A stretch of 64,000 bases of DNA from JBGTFE01 sp036403235 (GTDB taxonomy: Bacteria; Acidobacteriota; Blastocatellia; Pyrinomonadales; Pyrinomonadaceae). The stretch covers positions 1 to 64,000 of the forward strand of contig DASWRI010000015.1 of NCBI GenBank assembly GCA_036403235.1, given 5' to 3'. Each line of letters begins with the position of its first letter. The stretch's first letter is position 1. A model generated the notes under the pieces. The model saw nothing but the letters and a program-made list of their open reading frames with translations. It searched no databases and was not told the DNA's origin. A program made the translations under genes and the position numbers. This document shows positions 42,645 through 50,975 of the stretch, in pieces.

Positions 42645-43529
42645 TCATTTAACCATATCACGATGCGCGACCGTAATATCGAGACTGTCTTTTTTCAACG
42701 ATTTTCCGAGTTTATTGGCGACCATCACCGAGCGATGCTTGCCGCCGGTGCAGCCGATTCCGATTGTCAAATAAGATTTTCCTTCGCGTTTATAAAGCGG
42801 CAGAAGATATTCGAGCAAATCGACAAAACGCTCGGACGTTTCTCTTACTTCCGCCTGTTTTTCCAAAAACTCGATGACTTTTCCGTCGGTTCCGGGCAAT
42901 TCCTTTAATTCTTTGACAAAATACGGATTCGGCAGATGACGGACGTCGAAAAGCAAATCGACTTCGCGCGGAACGCCGTATTTATGGCCGAAACTGACGA
43001 TTTGAACGTGCAGCGGCGTGCCTTCTTCGCGCTGTCCGAATTTCGTCACAATCAAGCGCCGCAAAGTATGAACCGTGTGCTCGGTGGTATCGACGATAAA
43101 ATCGGCCTTTTCGCGAATTTTTTTGAGAGCCTTTTTTTCGGCGCGAATCGCCTGGAGCAGGCCTTTCCCGTTGTCGGCCGGATGCGGCCGGCGCGTTTCG
43201 CTGAAACGACGCTGCAAAACTTCGTCCGAAGCTTCAAAAAACAAAACATACGGCGCTAGCTTCTTTTTTTTCAGTTTTTGCAGCTCGCCCGGAAATTCCG
43301 AGAGAAAATGACGCTCGCGGATGTTTATGACGAGTGCGGCTTTTTCGATTGCCACGATTTCCTCGGCATTCGGCAGAAGCAGGCGCGAAAACGTCGAAAG
43401 CATCGTCAGCGGCAGATTATCGACGCAAAAGTAGCCCAAATCCTCAAATGCGTTGGTCGCCGAAGACATTCCCGAACCGCTGAGGCCGGTGATGATTACA
43501 AAATGCGGAAGATTTTCCGTTTTGGACAT
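42645..43529 (-). CDS. rapZ: RapZ/YvcJ family nucleotide-binding protein with altered Walker A
   Basis: 294 residues. N-terminal P-loop domain and C-terminal domain of RapZ: FCVDNLPLTMLSTF, RRFSETRRPHP, SFGHKYGVPREVDLLFDVRH, NPYF and IGIGCTGGKHRSV. In E. coli RapZ binds small RNAs and RNase E to control GlmS; in Gram-positives YvcJ affects competence. The Walker A here is GLSGSGMSS, with Met21 in place of the invariant Lys and Ser for Thr (ATG codon is unambiguous), so ATP binding may be lost. The RNA-binding C-terminal half is intact. It lies 9 bases after hprK. Confidence 0.93.
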   Translation of the reverse strand: MSKTENLPHFVIITGLSGSGMSSATNAFEDLGYFCVDNLPLTMLSTFSRLLLPNAEEIVAIEKAALVINIRERHFLSEFPGELQKLKKKKLAPYVLFFEASDEVLQRRFSETRRPHPADNGKGLLQAIRAEKKALKKIREKADFIVDTTEHTVHTLRRLIVTKFGQREEGTPLHVQIVSFGHKYGVPREVDLLFDVRHLPNPYFVKELKELPGTDGKVIEFLEKQAEVRETSERFVDLLEYLLPLYKREGKSYLTIGIGCTGGKHRSVMVANKLGKSLKKDSLDITVAHRDMVK

Positions 43530-43538
43530 AAAAGATTT

Positions 43539-44504
43539 TTAGATATTATTTCCCCTGACCAGCGCCGAATGTTTTTCTATCAATTTTTGCGCGGCGTCAA
43601 AACCCGCAACCCGAAGCAGATGAACGCGAACGGCCGTCTCCACCAGCGTCGAGAGATTTCTGCCCGCGCTGACCGGCAGCACGAATTTGCTGATTTTAAC
43701 GCCGAAAATGTCGACTTCCTGTGTTTCCAGCCCGAGGCGGTCGATTTCCAAAACCTCGTTCCATTTTTTAAATTCGATAAGCAACTCGATTTGCTTGCTT
43801 TTGCCGATGGCCGAAACGCCGAACAAATCGCGGATGTTGATAATGCCGAGCCCGCGAATCTCCAAATGCTCGTAGGTCAGTTCGGGCGAAGTTCCTTCGA
43901 GCTTTTCACCGATTTTTTTTACCAGAACCGAGTCGTCGGAAACCAGATAATGGCCGCGCGTGATTAAATCGAGCGCGCATTCGGATTTTCCGATGCCCGA
44001 ATTTCCGAGAATTAAAATCCCGATGCCGTACATTCCCATCAAAACGCCGTGCAGTGTGACCTGCGGCGCGAGAACTTCTTCGAGAAAATTTGAAATCGTG
44101 CCGATGGCTTTTGAGCTGACCTGACTCGTTCCGATAATCGGAAGATTGCGCTCCTCGGCAATTTCTATTAATTCATTCGGCGGATTCAAATTTTTCGTCG
44201 TCAAAATGCAGCAGATTTTTTCGAGGTCGAGATTGTTTATCGCCTCGATTCTTTTTTCTTTTTCGAGCTGCGTCAGATACGAAATTTCGCTCTGACCGAC
44301 GATTTGAATGCGTCCGGCGTGAATATAATGCGCAAATCCGGCGAGCGCGAGGCCGAGTTTTTGAATTCTCGCCGAGTTGATTTCTTTTTTTTGTAAACCG
44401 TTTTCGCCGGCCAGAACAGTCAAATGCATCTCTTTAGGAGATTTTTCGATAAATTCGGCGACTGTTATCTTCGGGCTTTCATTTTTTGAATCGGTTTGCA
44501 TCAA
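43539..44504 (-). CDS. hprK: HPr kinase/phosphorylase
   Basis: 321 residues. N-terminal domain followed by the catalytic core: LHGVLMGMYGIGILILGNSG (His152; Walker A GNSGIGKS 167-174), HYLVSDDSVL, and LEIRGLGIINIRDLFG signature. It phosphorylates and dephosphorylates HPr at Ser (Ser48 here). The acidic-residue pair at the active site (SDDSV) is conserved. It is the first gene of the hprK-rapZ-EIIA-ptsH series. Presence of hprK in a Gram-negative with rpoN next door is typical of regulatory PTS clusters. Confidence 0.95.
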   Translation of the reverse strand: MMQTDSKNESPKITVAEFIEKSPKEMHLTVLAGENGLQKKEINSARIQKLGLALAGFAHYIHAGRIQIVGQSEISYLTQLEKEKRIEAINNLDLEKICCILTTKNLNPPNELIEIAEERNLPIIGTSQVSSKAIGTISNFLEEVLAPQVTLHGVLMGMYGIGILILGNSGIGKSECALDLITRGHYLVSDDSVLVKKIGEKLEGTSPELTYEHLEIRGLGIINIRDLFGVSAIGKSKQIELLIEFKKWNEVLEIDRLGLETQEVDIFGVKISKFVLPVSAGRNLSTLVETAVRVHLLRVAGFDAAQKLIEKHSALVRGNNI

Positions 44505-44591
44505 TCGAAGGATTTGAACAGATTTTTTGAATCGAAGTGCTGAATGTTTCGATAAAAATTTACCGAAACATTCAGCAAAATTAATTGAAAA

Positions 44592-45122
44592 TTATGGCTG
44601 AATCAAACCGTAATTTCCGTCCTGCCGTTTATAAATTACCGAAACGCGGTCGCTGTCGGCGTTTCTGAAAACGAGAAACTGATTTTCGTCGTCGTTTAAT
44701 CGCAAAACGGCTTCTTCGGCCGTCATCGGCTTTATCGTGTAACGCTTGGTCTCGATAATCTGAGGCAAAGACGGCGCGGGCGCGACTTCTGCGGCCGGAG
44801 CGGCGACGGTCGTCACTTTTTTCGCGCGATGATGTTTGTCGGTTATTTTATTTTTTAGCCTCAACGCCTGTTTTTCGATTTTATCAATCGTTCTCGAAAG
44901 TGATTGATACATATCTGCCAAAGTCGTGTTTGCGGTCAAAACTTCTTTTCGCCAGTTAACTACAATTTCTGAGCGATGTCTTCCCTTTTCAACTTCGATG
45001 ATGACGTGCGCTTTGGCGTTATTTCCGTCAAACAAATGATTTAACTTTTCAAAATGATTTTCGACATGAGAACGCAATGCCGGTGTAACCTCGATATGTC
45101 TTCCCGTGTATTCAAATTTCAT
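44592..45122 (-). CDS. hpf: Ribosome hibernation promoting factor, long form
   Basis: 176 residues from ATG 45122, behind a strong GAGGGAG site. The N-terminal S30AE/YfiA domain (FEYTGRHIEVTPALRSHVEN, NHLFDGNNAKAHVII) binds the 30S decoding centre. After a linker rich in Ala and Pro the C-terminal dimerisation domain has FLVFRNADSDRVSVIYKRQDG and ends GLIQP, as in long HPFs that form 100S ribosomes. It lies between rpoN and hprK, the classic rpoN-hpf-PTS arrangement. Confidence 0.95.
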   Translation of the reverse strand: MKFEYTGRHIEVTPALRSHVENHFEKLNHLFDGNNAKAHVIIEVEKGRHRSEIVVNWRKEVLTANTTLADMYQSLSRTIDKIEKQALRLKNKITDKHHRAKKVTTVAAPAAEVAPAPSLPQIIETKRYTIKPMTAEEAVLRLNDDENQFLVFRNADSDRVSVIYKRQDGNYGLIQP

Positions 45123-45140
45123 ATTTTCTCCCTCTTGTTT

Positions 45141-45230
45141 AGCTGTCGGCAACGAGCAGTCAGCAGTCAGAAAAAACTTCGACTCGAATATTACAATTTT
45201 CTGATAACTGACCGCTGTTGGCTGATTGCT
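45141..45230. repeat. Short-tandem-word hairpin (CAGTCAG type) between rpoN and hpf
   Basis: AGCTGTCGGCAACGAGCAGT (from 45141) and CAGCAGTCAGAAAA are matched by an inverted set that, on the minus strand, reads AGCAATCAGCCAACAGCGGT then CAGTTATCAGAAAA. It spans the full spacer. Confidence 0.75.
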
Positions 45231-45233
45231 TTT

Positions 45234-46805
45234 TCAAATAACTGTTTTTCTTTCGCGCGAGCCAGGAATCTGCATCTGGTCGCGGTATTTGGCAACGGTT
45301 CGGCGCGAGAGCTTGACGCCTTCCTTGCTCAAAATTTTTGCAATCTGGTCGTCCGTCAGAGGCTTTTTCGTGTCCTCCTCTTCAATCATCTTCTTGATTC
45401 TCAGCTTCAAAATGCGCGTCGAGACTTCTTCGCCGTCTTCGTTGAGCATTCCTTCCGAGAAAAAACGTCGCAACTCGATAACGCCCTGCGGCGTGTGCGC
45501 GTATTTACGATTGACGACGCGCGAAATCGTCGATAGATGCATGCCGATGTCTTCGGCGACGTCCTTGAGCATCATCGGTTTTATAAATTCGACGCCTTTA
45601 TCGAGAAAATCGCGCTGGCGCTGGACGATGCATTCGACGACACGATAAATCGTCTGCCGCCGGTGCTCGATATTTCTTAATAAATCGACCGCCGAGCGAA
45701 CTTTGTCTTTTATAAAATCCTTTGTTTCCTTGGTCGTGTTGTTCTGCTCTAAAAGCTGCTGGTAAGTCTGGCTGATACGCAGGCGCGGGCTGCCGTCGTC
45801 GGTAAAATAGACGACGTAATCTTCCTCGATTTTTTCGATATAAACTTCCGGCGACACATAAATCGGATCTTCCGACGAGTATCGACGGCCCGGATACGGG
45901 TCGAGAATCCGAATTTTGTTGATTTCATCGTTTAACTTATGAATTTCGACGCCCGTATCTTTCGATAGATGCTGGAGGCGGTGCGGCTGTAAATCTTCGA
46001 GATGATTTTTGACGAGCTCGGCTGCCAGCGAATCTTTTTCGCCGCTCGCTTCGAGCTGCACGAGCAGACATTCTTTAACGTCGCGCGCGCCGCAGCCGAT
46101 TGGCTCGAGATTCATCACGATTTGCCGCGCTTTCTCGACCTGTTCGACGGTGCAGCCGCACATCTCGCCGATTTCTTCGCTCGTCGCGCTCAAACGCCCG
46201 TCGGCGTCGAGATTTCCGATAATGCAGACGGCCGCCTCGTCAAGCATTTCCGAAATCGCCTGAAGATTAAGCTGCCATTCGAGATGCTCGGCTAAAGACT
46301 CGGAGCGTGATAAAAACTGGTCAAAGCTCGGCGCGTCTTCCTTGTATTCGATTTCCTGCGTGCGGTATCCGGGGTCGAGATAATCCTGAAACTCGCGGCC
46401 GAAATCGACTTCCTCGAAAGCGTCCCGATTATCGTCGGAAAAATCTTCGCCGTCGCCTTCAAATTCCTGCGCGGCTTCTTCGTGAAAACCGTTTTCGCTT
46501 GGTTTTTCCGCTTCAAAATCTATTTGCTGGCTTTCGGAAATGGTCGAAAAATCCTGATTTTTTTCGTGCCCGACATCGTAATTCTGGTCGTTTCCATCGG
46601 AGTTTATATCGAGAATTTTCTCGGAAATTTCTTCAAATTCTTCGTCGGACTGGACTTCTTCCAGCACCGGATTGGCAACCAGCTCGTTTTGAACCAGTTC
46701 AGTGAGTTCGAGTGACGTCATCTGAAGCATCTCGATTCTCTGCCGCAGTTGCGGCGTCAAAACCATTTGTTGCCTCAGCGATGTTTGCAGTTTTAGCGAC
46801 GACAT
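45234..46805 (-). CDS. rpoN: RNA polymerase sigma-54 factor
   Basis: 523 residues. Region I (LKLQTSLRQQMVLTPQLRQR), an acidic region II of about 90 residues, the core-binding domain, and the RpoN box SRRTVAKYRDQM near the C-terminus with the preceding helix-turn-helix (HLSTISRVVNRKYA). It directs transcription at -24/-12 promoters with enhancer-binding activators. It lies downstream of lptB and upstream of hpf, the conserved lptB-rpoN-hpf order. Confidence 0.97.
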   Translation of the reverse strand: MSSLKLQTSLRQQMVLTPQLRQRIEMLQMTSLELTELVQNELVANPVLEEVQSDEEFEEISEKILDINSDGNDQNYDVGHEKNQDFSTISESQQIDFEAEKPSENGFHEEAAQEFEGDGEDFSDDNRDAFEEVDFGREFQDYLDPGYRTQEIEYKEDAPSFDQFLSRSESLAEHLEWQLNLQAISEMLDEAAVCIIGNLDADGRLSATSEEIGEMCGCTVEQVEKARQIVMNLEPIGCGARDVKECLLVQLEASGEKDSLAAELVKNHLEDLQPHRLQHLSKDTGVEIHKLNDEINKIRILDPYPGRRYSSEDPIYVSPEVYIEKIEEDYVVYFTDDGSPRLRISQTYQQLLEQNNTTKETKDFIKDKVRSAVDLLRNIEHRRQTIYRVVECIVQRQRDFLDKGVEFIKPMMLKDVAEDIGMHLSTISRVVNRKYAHTPQGVIELRRFFSEGMLNEDGEEVSTRILKLRIKKMIEEEDTKKPLTDDQIAKILSKEGVKLSRRTVAKYRDQMQIPGSRERKTVI

Positions 46806-46913
46806 ATTTATCTAAAGTTTATTGGTGAACCTCGCCTTAAGTCAATAACTCGAAAATTCAAATTCTGCTTTTATTATAAACGATAGGACTGGCAAATAGG
46901 AATGTGCGACGCG

Positions 46914-47699
46914 CTATAAACTGAATCTTTCGCCTAAATACAGCCTTCGGACTTCGGCGTCTTCGACGAGTTCGGCGGGCGCGCCGCTTCGCAGAATTCG
47001 GCCTTCAGCCATAATATACGCGCGGTCGGTAATGCCGAGAGTTTCGCGCACGTTGTGGTCGGTTATCAAAATGCCGATGCCTTGATTTTTGAGATAAAGA
47101 ATAATTTCGCGGATGTCGTCAATCGCAATCGGGTCGATTCCGGCAAACGGCTCGTCGAGCAAAATAAATTCCGGCTCTGTCGCCAGGCAGCGCGCGATTT
47201 CGACGCGCCGACGCTCGCCGCCCGAAAGCGCGTCGCCGCGGGTTTTGCGAACGTGCGCGACGCCGAATTCTTCCAAAAGCTCGTCCAGCCGCGCGAATCT
47301 GTCGCGCCTTGCCATTTTCATCGTTTCCAGCACGGCGAGAATATTCTGCTCGGCCGACATTTTGCGAAAAATCGAAGGCTCTTGCGGGAGATAACCGAGT
47401 CCGAGACGCGCGCGCAGATACATCGGAAGAGTTGTAACCTCGCGATTGTTTAGAAATATTTTGCCCTTTTCGGCGCGTTCGAGCCCCGTCATCATATAAA
47501 ACGTCGTCGTTTTTCCCGCGCCGTTTGCGCCAAGCAGCCCGACGACTTCGCCCTGCTTGACGAAAAGCGATACGTCATCGACGACTCGCCGGCGACCGTA
47601 AGTTTTTTGCAGATTTTGCGCAGACAGAGAATCGGCAGGAGATTCGCCTTTTACGCCGTTTGATGAAGTTTTGTTTTTCCGGTTAAAAAAATTCAGCAC
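46914..47699 (-). CDS. lptB: LPS export ABC transporter ATP-binding protein
   Basis: 261 residues with an N-terminal extension of about 25. Walker A GANGAGKTTT, Q-loop YLPQEPSIFRKMS, signature LSGGERRRVEIARCL, Walker B FILLDEPFAGIDP and switch ITDHNVRETL, the LptB-specific form. It drives lipopolysaccharide extraction with LptF/G, which are not in this window. It sits immediately after the LptC/LptA-like gene. Confidence 0.95.
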   Translation of the reverse strand: MLNFFNRKNKTSSNGVKGESPADSLSAQNLQKTYGRRRVVDDVSLFVKQGEVVGLLGANGAGKTTTFYMMTGLERAEKGKIFLNNREVTTLPMYLRARLGLGYLPQEPSIFRKMSAEQNILAVLETMKMARRDRFARLDELLEEFGVAHVRKTRGDALSGGERRRVEIARCLATEPEFILLDEPFAGIDPIAIDDIREIILYLKNQGIGILITDHNVRETLGITDRAYIMAEGRILRSGAPAELVEDAEVRRLYLGERFSL

Positions 47700-47736
47700 T
47701 TGAGATATTTTTACCGTGAAAGCCGTCTAAAAACAA

Positions 47737-50484
47737 CTACTCAGGTTTCTTTATTTTATAAACCGAACGAATTCGGCCCGTATTCGTTTGAGTCGTTTTG
47801 CTCTCGCTGACGACGTTTTTGGTGCGCATATTGACCGTCAGCTGCGCGCTTTGCGACGAACCGTTCTCGGCGTCTTCGATGCGCGCCGGATTTCCGCGCA
47901 AAACGACCATTTCCGTGTCGGCCGTGTATTGCGCCCAATCGCCGGTCGCGCGCCGGTTCGGCTGCGTGACGATGACGTTGTTTTCGGCGACGGTCTGCGA
48001 AAGCTCGTTATTACTTTTCAGATAAACATTGGCGACTCCGGCGGTAATTCGGTCGGTTCCCTGCCTGATATCGACGTCGCCTTCATAGCGCAGCTGGCGG
48101 CTTTCCTTTGAATAAAATATTTTCTGCGAAGAAGCGGAAACCGGCGCGTCGGATTTTTTGCCGCCGACGGTTTGCTTGGCGTTGTAAAGAACGCTTTGAA
48201 CAGAGCCTTCGCCGAACAGCTTTCCTTCCTTTTGATTCAAAGTCAGGCGGTCGGCGCGAACGTAATTGCTTTCCTGCCACGCGCGCGCGTTTCCCGTATA
48301 AACGGCGGTTTCAGCGCGATGGTCAAAATTTGCTTCGTCAGACGTGACAAAAACGGGAGATTTAATGTCGCCGAAGGGCGTCGCGCCGCCGGTCTGGTTT
48401 TGACTGTAATAAGTCGTGCTGACTTTTCCGCGCAGAACGGATTTATCGCCGCGCGTGTCCCAATCGATTTCACCCGCTTTTGCCCGCGCGTTGGAATCCC
48501 AGACGGTCGGCTCGCCGCCGCGCAGGCGAACCATTCCGTCGTTCGCCGTAAAAACGATTCGCTCGGCAATGCCGTTGCGGTCGAGCTCGGAAAATTTCGT
48601 GTTTCCGACGGCTTCCAACTGCTCGACATCCTGCGTCGATTGTCCGAAAGCGGCATTTAATTTATCCGCGACGAGCGTTTGATTTCCGCGTGTGTCTGTC
48701 GGAACGGTCGGAACGCGAACGACTTTTGCTTTAACACCGGCCGAGCAGCTTCGCGCGTTATTTCCCGAATCAAAAAAATCGCAATCGAAACGCGGCGCGT
48801 TTATCGTCGTCCGGTAATTTTCCGCCGAAGCGCGCAATGGCTCGACGTAAAGCTCGGCATTGCCGACGGCTTCGGCTTTCGCCAAATCTTTTCCGTTGGC
48901 GTGAAACGAGGTTTTTACCGAGTCGGCGGTCAATTTTTTGTTTGCCGCGTCCGCGCGATTGTTCGGCGCGTTCAGAAAAATCGTCGTGCGACCGTCGGTC
49001 TGCATCTGCTCCAAAAGACCGCTGTCCGAAAAATTAACCCGAATCGCGTTCGGCGCGGTCAGCGTCACGCGCGTGTAATCATTGGCCTGCGCGGGAATTA
49101 AAACGGCCCGGCTCGCGCCCGTCGCGTTTGCCGTCTGGAGCTGCTGGCTGTCGTTAAAAACCGCGCTAAGCTGATTTGAAGAAATCTCGGTTGTTCGCTC
49201 GGTCGTCACCTGTCGCAGAAAAGCGTTGTCGTAAGCGTGCGCGGTTTTAAGCTTTTTGTTCGGAAAAAGCTCCGCCGTCAGCTTATCGCCCTTAATGTAA
49301 TTGTCGCCCTCAGTGATTTCGGCGTTGCCGTTTAGAAAAATTCTGCCGTTCGACTGCTCATAAATCGCTTCCGACGCGTTGATTTTGGTCGGCTGGTTGT
49401 CTTCGACCGTTAAAATTTCGACGCCGTTTTTGAGCTCGAAGCGGTCGGCATCCTTTTCGTAAAGCGCGTAATTCGACTTGATTTTCGTCGGTTTCGCGTC
49501 GTTCAGGGTAGTTTCGATATCGACGTTTTCAAAAAGCTCAAGTCGCTTTACTTCCTTTTCAATCTGCACCGTAGCGCGATTTGAGTGAATTTTCGACCAT
49601 TTTGCGCTGCGTTCGGTCGGCTTTTGAAAAACGTAGACGCTGCCGTTTAAATCAATCTGTTTTATTTCTCTTTCCTTAAAATGCGCGATTGCCTTGTCGG
49701 TTTTGATATCGGTCGGCTGCGCCATTTCGCCCGCGCTCGCGTTCGGCGTGACGCTGACGAAAACGTCCTGATTGAGCTCGATTTTTTCTTCGAGCTGATT
49801 GAGAAACGCGCGCCCGGCGGTGATGTGAGCGCTTTGAATCTGCGAAAATTCCTGCGAGTTTCCAAACGCGTTTATCTCGACGTCCTTTAATAACTCGAGC
49901 GTTTTTTCCTTGATTTTTACCTGCGCGCCGTAAGATTTTCCCGAAACGTTTTCGCGCGAAAACTCGACTTCTTCTTCGGCATCGACCGTTTCGGTTTCTT
50001 TCGTATAAGTCACCTGCTCGGTTTTTATCTGCAGAGCGTCGCGCGTCGCGACGTTTACCGCGCCGGCAAAATACGCAGTAAAGTTTTTCGTTCCGTCTTT
50101 GGCGGGAAGATAAACTGCTTTGCTCGCCGTAATCGTGTCGAATTTATCGCCCTTTTCGTCGTAAACCTGAAGATAAATATTCTCCATTTCCTGATGATTG
50201 TCGGCGTAAGTTCTGGCTTTTTCGGCCTTTACGTAATATTTTTTGATGTCTCCGTCGGCTTCGGTTCGCTCGTAACCGTTGACTTCGGCGACGACGTCTT
50301 CGGAAAGCGCGGTCGGAAAGCTTTTCATTCGAAACTGCTTGTAGCCGTAAGCCTGATAAAAGCCGATTCCGATGGCGACGACGACGGCAAATAACACAAA
50401 AATCGCCAGCACGCGTATTATAAAAGGCATTTTGGCGCGCAGCTCAAGATTTTTTGTATTTTTGCGAATCTGCTTTTCGGGCAT
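47737..50484 (-). CDS. LptC-like protein with multiple LptA/OstA-like domains (915 residues)
   Basis: A transmembrane helix near 20-45 (FIIRVLAIFVLFAVVVAIGI) and an LptC domain start the protein (YVKAEKARTYADNHQEMENI, SKAVYLPAKDGTKNFTAYF). The other 700 residues are repeated OstA/LptA-like beta-jellyroll units (for example DGTVQIE- and NATRVE-type strands: NGVEILTVEDNQPTKINASE, NGNAEITEGDNYIKGDKLTA, YEGDVDIRQGTDRITAGVAN). E. coli LptC is about 190 and LptA about 185 residues, so this protein may form its own bridge to the outer membrane. It ends directly before lptB and starts at the stop of the Uma2 gene. Confidence 0.88.
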   Translation of the reverse strand: MPEKQIRKNTKNLELRAKMPFIIRVLAIFVLFAVVVAIGIGFYQAYGYKQFRMKSFPTALSEDVVAEVNGYERTEADGDIKKYYVKAEKARTYADNHQEMENIYLQVYDEKGDKFDTITASKAVYLPAKDGTKNFTAYFAGAVNVATRDALQIKTEQVTYTKETETVDAEEEVEFSRENVSGKSYGAQVKIKEKTLELLKDVEINAFGNSQEFSQIQSAHITAGRAFLNQLEEKIELNQDVFVSVTPNASAGEMAQPTDIKTDKAIAHFKEREIKQIDLNGSVYVFQKPTERSAKWSKIHSNRATVQIEKEVKRLELFENVDIETTLNDAKPTKIKSNYALYEKDADRFELKNGVEILTVEDNQPTKINASEAIYEQSNGRIFLNGNAEITEGDNYIKGDKLTAELFPNKKLKTAHAYDNAFLRQVTTERTTEISSNQLSAVFNDSQQLQTANATGASRAVLIPAQANDYTRVTLTAPNAIRVNFSDSGLLEQMQTDGRTTIFLNAPNNRADAANKKLTADSVKTSFHANGKDLAKAEAVGNAELYVEPLRASAENYRTTINAPRFDCDFFDSGNNARSCSAGVKAKVVRVPTVPTDTRGNQTLVADKLNAAFGQSTQDVEQLEAVGNTKFSELDRNGIAERIVFTANDGMVRLRGGEPTVWDSNARAKAGEIDWDTRGDKSVLRGKVSTTYYSQNQTGGATPFGDIKSPVFVTSDEANFDHRAETAVYTGNARAWQESNYVRADRLTLNQKEGKLFGEGSVQSVLYNAKQTVGGKKSDAPVSASSQKIFYSKESRQLRYEGDVDIRQGTDRITAGVANVYLKSNNELSQTVAENNVIVTQPNRRATGDWAQYTADTEMVVLRGNPARIEDAENGSSQSAQLTVNMRTKNVVSESKTTQTNTGRIRSVYKIKKPE

Positions 50485-50960
50485 TACAATTTGAAGTCTT
50501 CAGCTATTTTCGATTTTTTTATTTTTCCTGTGTGAGTAAAAAAAATAACTTTGCCGTGTTCATCAACAATCCATACTTCCAAAGCGCCTTTTCCTAAATA
50601 AAGTCGAACCTTTTCTTCCATTTCCGCTTTACTGTTTGCCGGAGATTTTACCTCAACGCAGATTTCGGGCGCTTTCGGGTATGGAGTTGTTTCACCGAAT
50701 TCGGCGTAAAATTCGTCGGACAACCATGCAATATCAGCAACTCTCACTCCTTCATCGGTCAAAATCGAGCATTCAGTAATAATCACGCCGCTTTTTTTTG
50801 TATTTTCGATTACGCTTCCGACTTTATATTGCAAAATTCCGTGACGATTTGAAGCCGGACTCATCAGAATCTGCCCGAATTTATTAAGTTCGACTTTATA
50901 CGGAACATCTCGAAAAAAAGGATTTTCCATTAATTCGTGCCACTTTGCAGCTAAATCCAT
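50484..50960 (-). CDS. Uma2 family (DUF820) restriction-endonuclease-like protein
   Basis: 158 residues. The PD-(D/E)XK core of Uma2 proteins is visible: EGVRVADIAWLS (Asp), then PEICVEVKSPANS (E-V-K) and the helix KAEMEEKVRLYLGKGALEVW followed by VDEHGKVIFF. Uma2 proteins are common in cyanobacteria and other phyla, often in many copies, with no settled role; some accompany mobile DNA. It lies between recJ and the LptC-like gene, overlapping the latter by 1 base. Confidence 0.85.
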   Translation of the reverse strand: MDLAAKWHELMENPFFRDVPYKVELNKFGQILMSPASNRHGILQYKVGSVIENTKKSGVIITECSILTDEGVRVADIAWLSDEFYAEFGETTPYPKAPEICVEVKSPANSKAEMEEKVRLYLGKGALEVWIVDEHGKVIFFTHTGKIKKSKIAEDFKL

Positions 50961-50975
50961 TTTATTAACTCCGTT

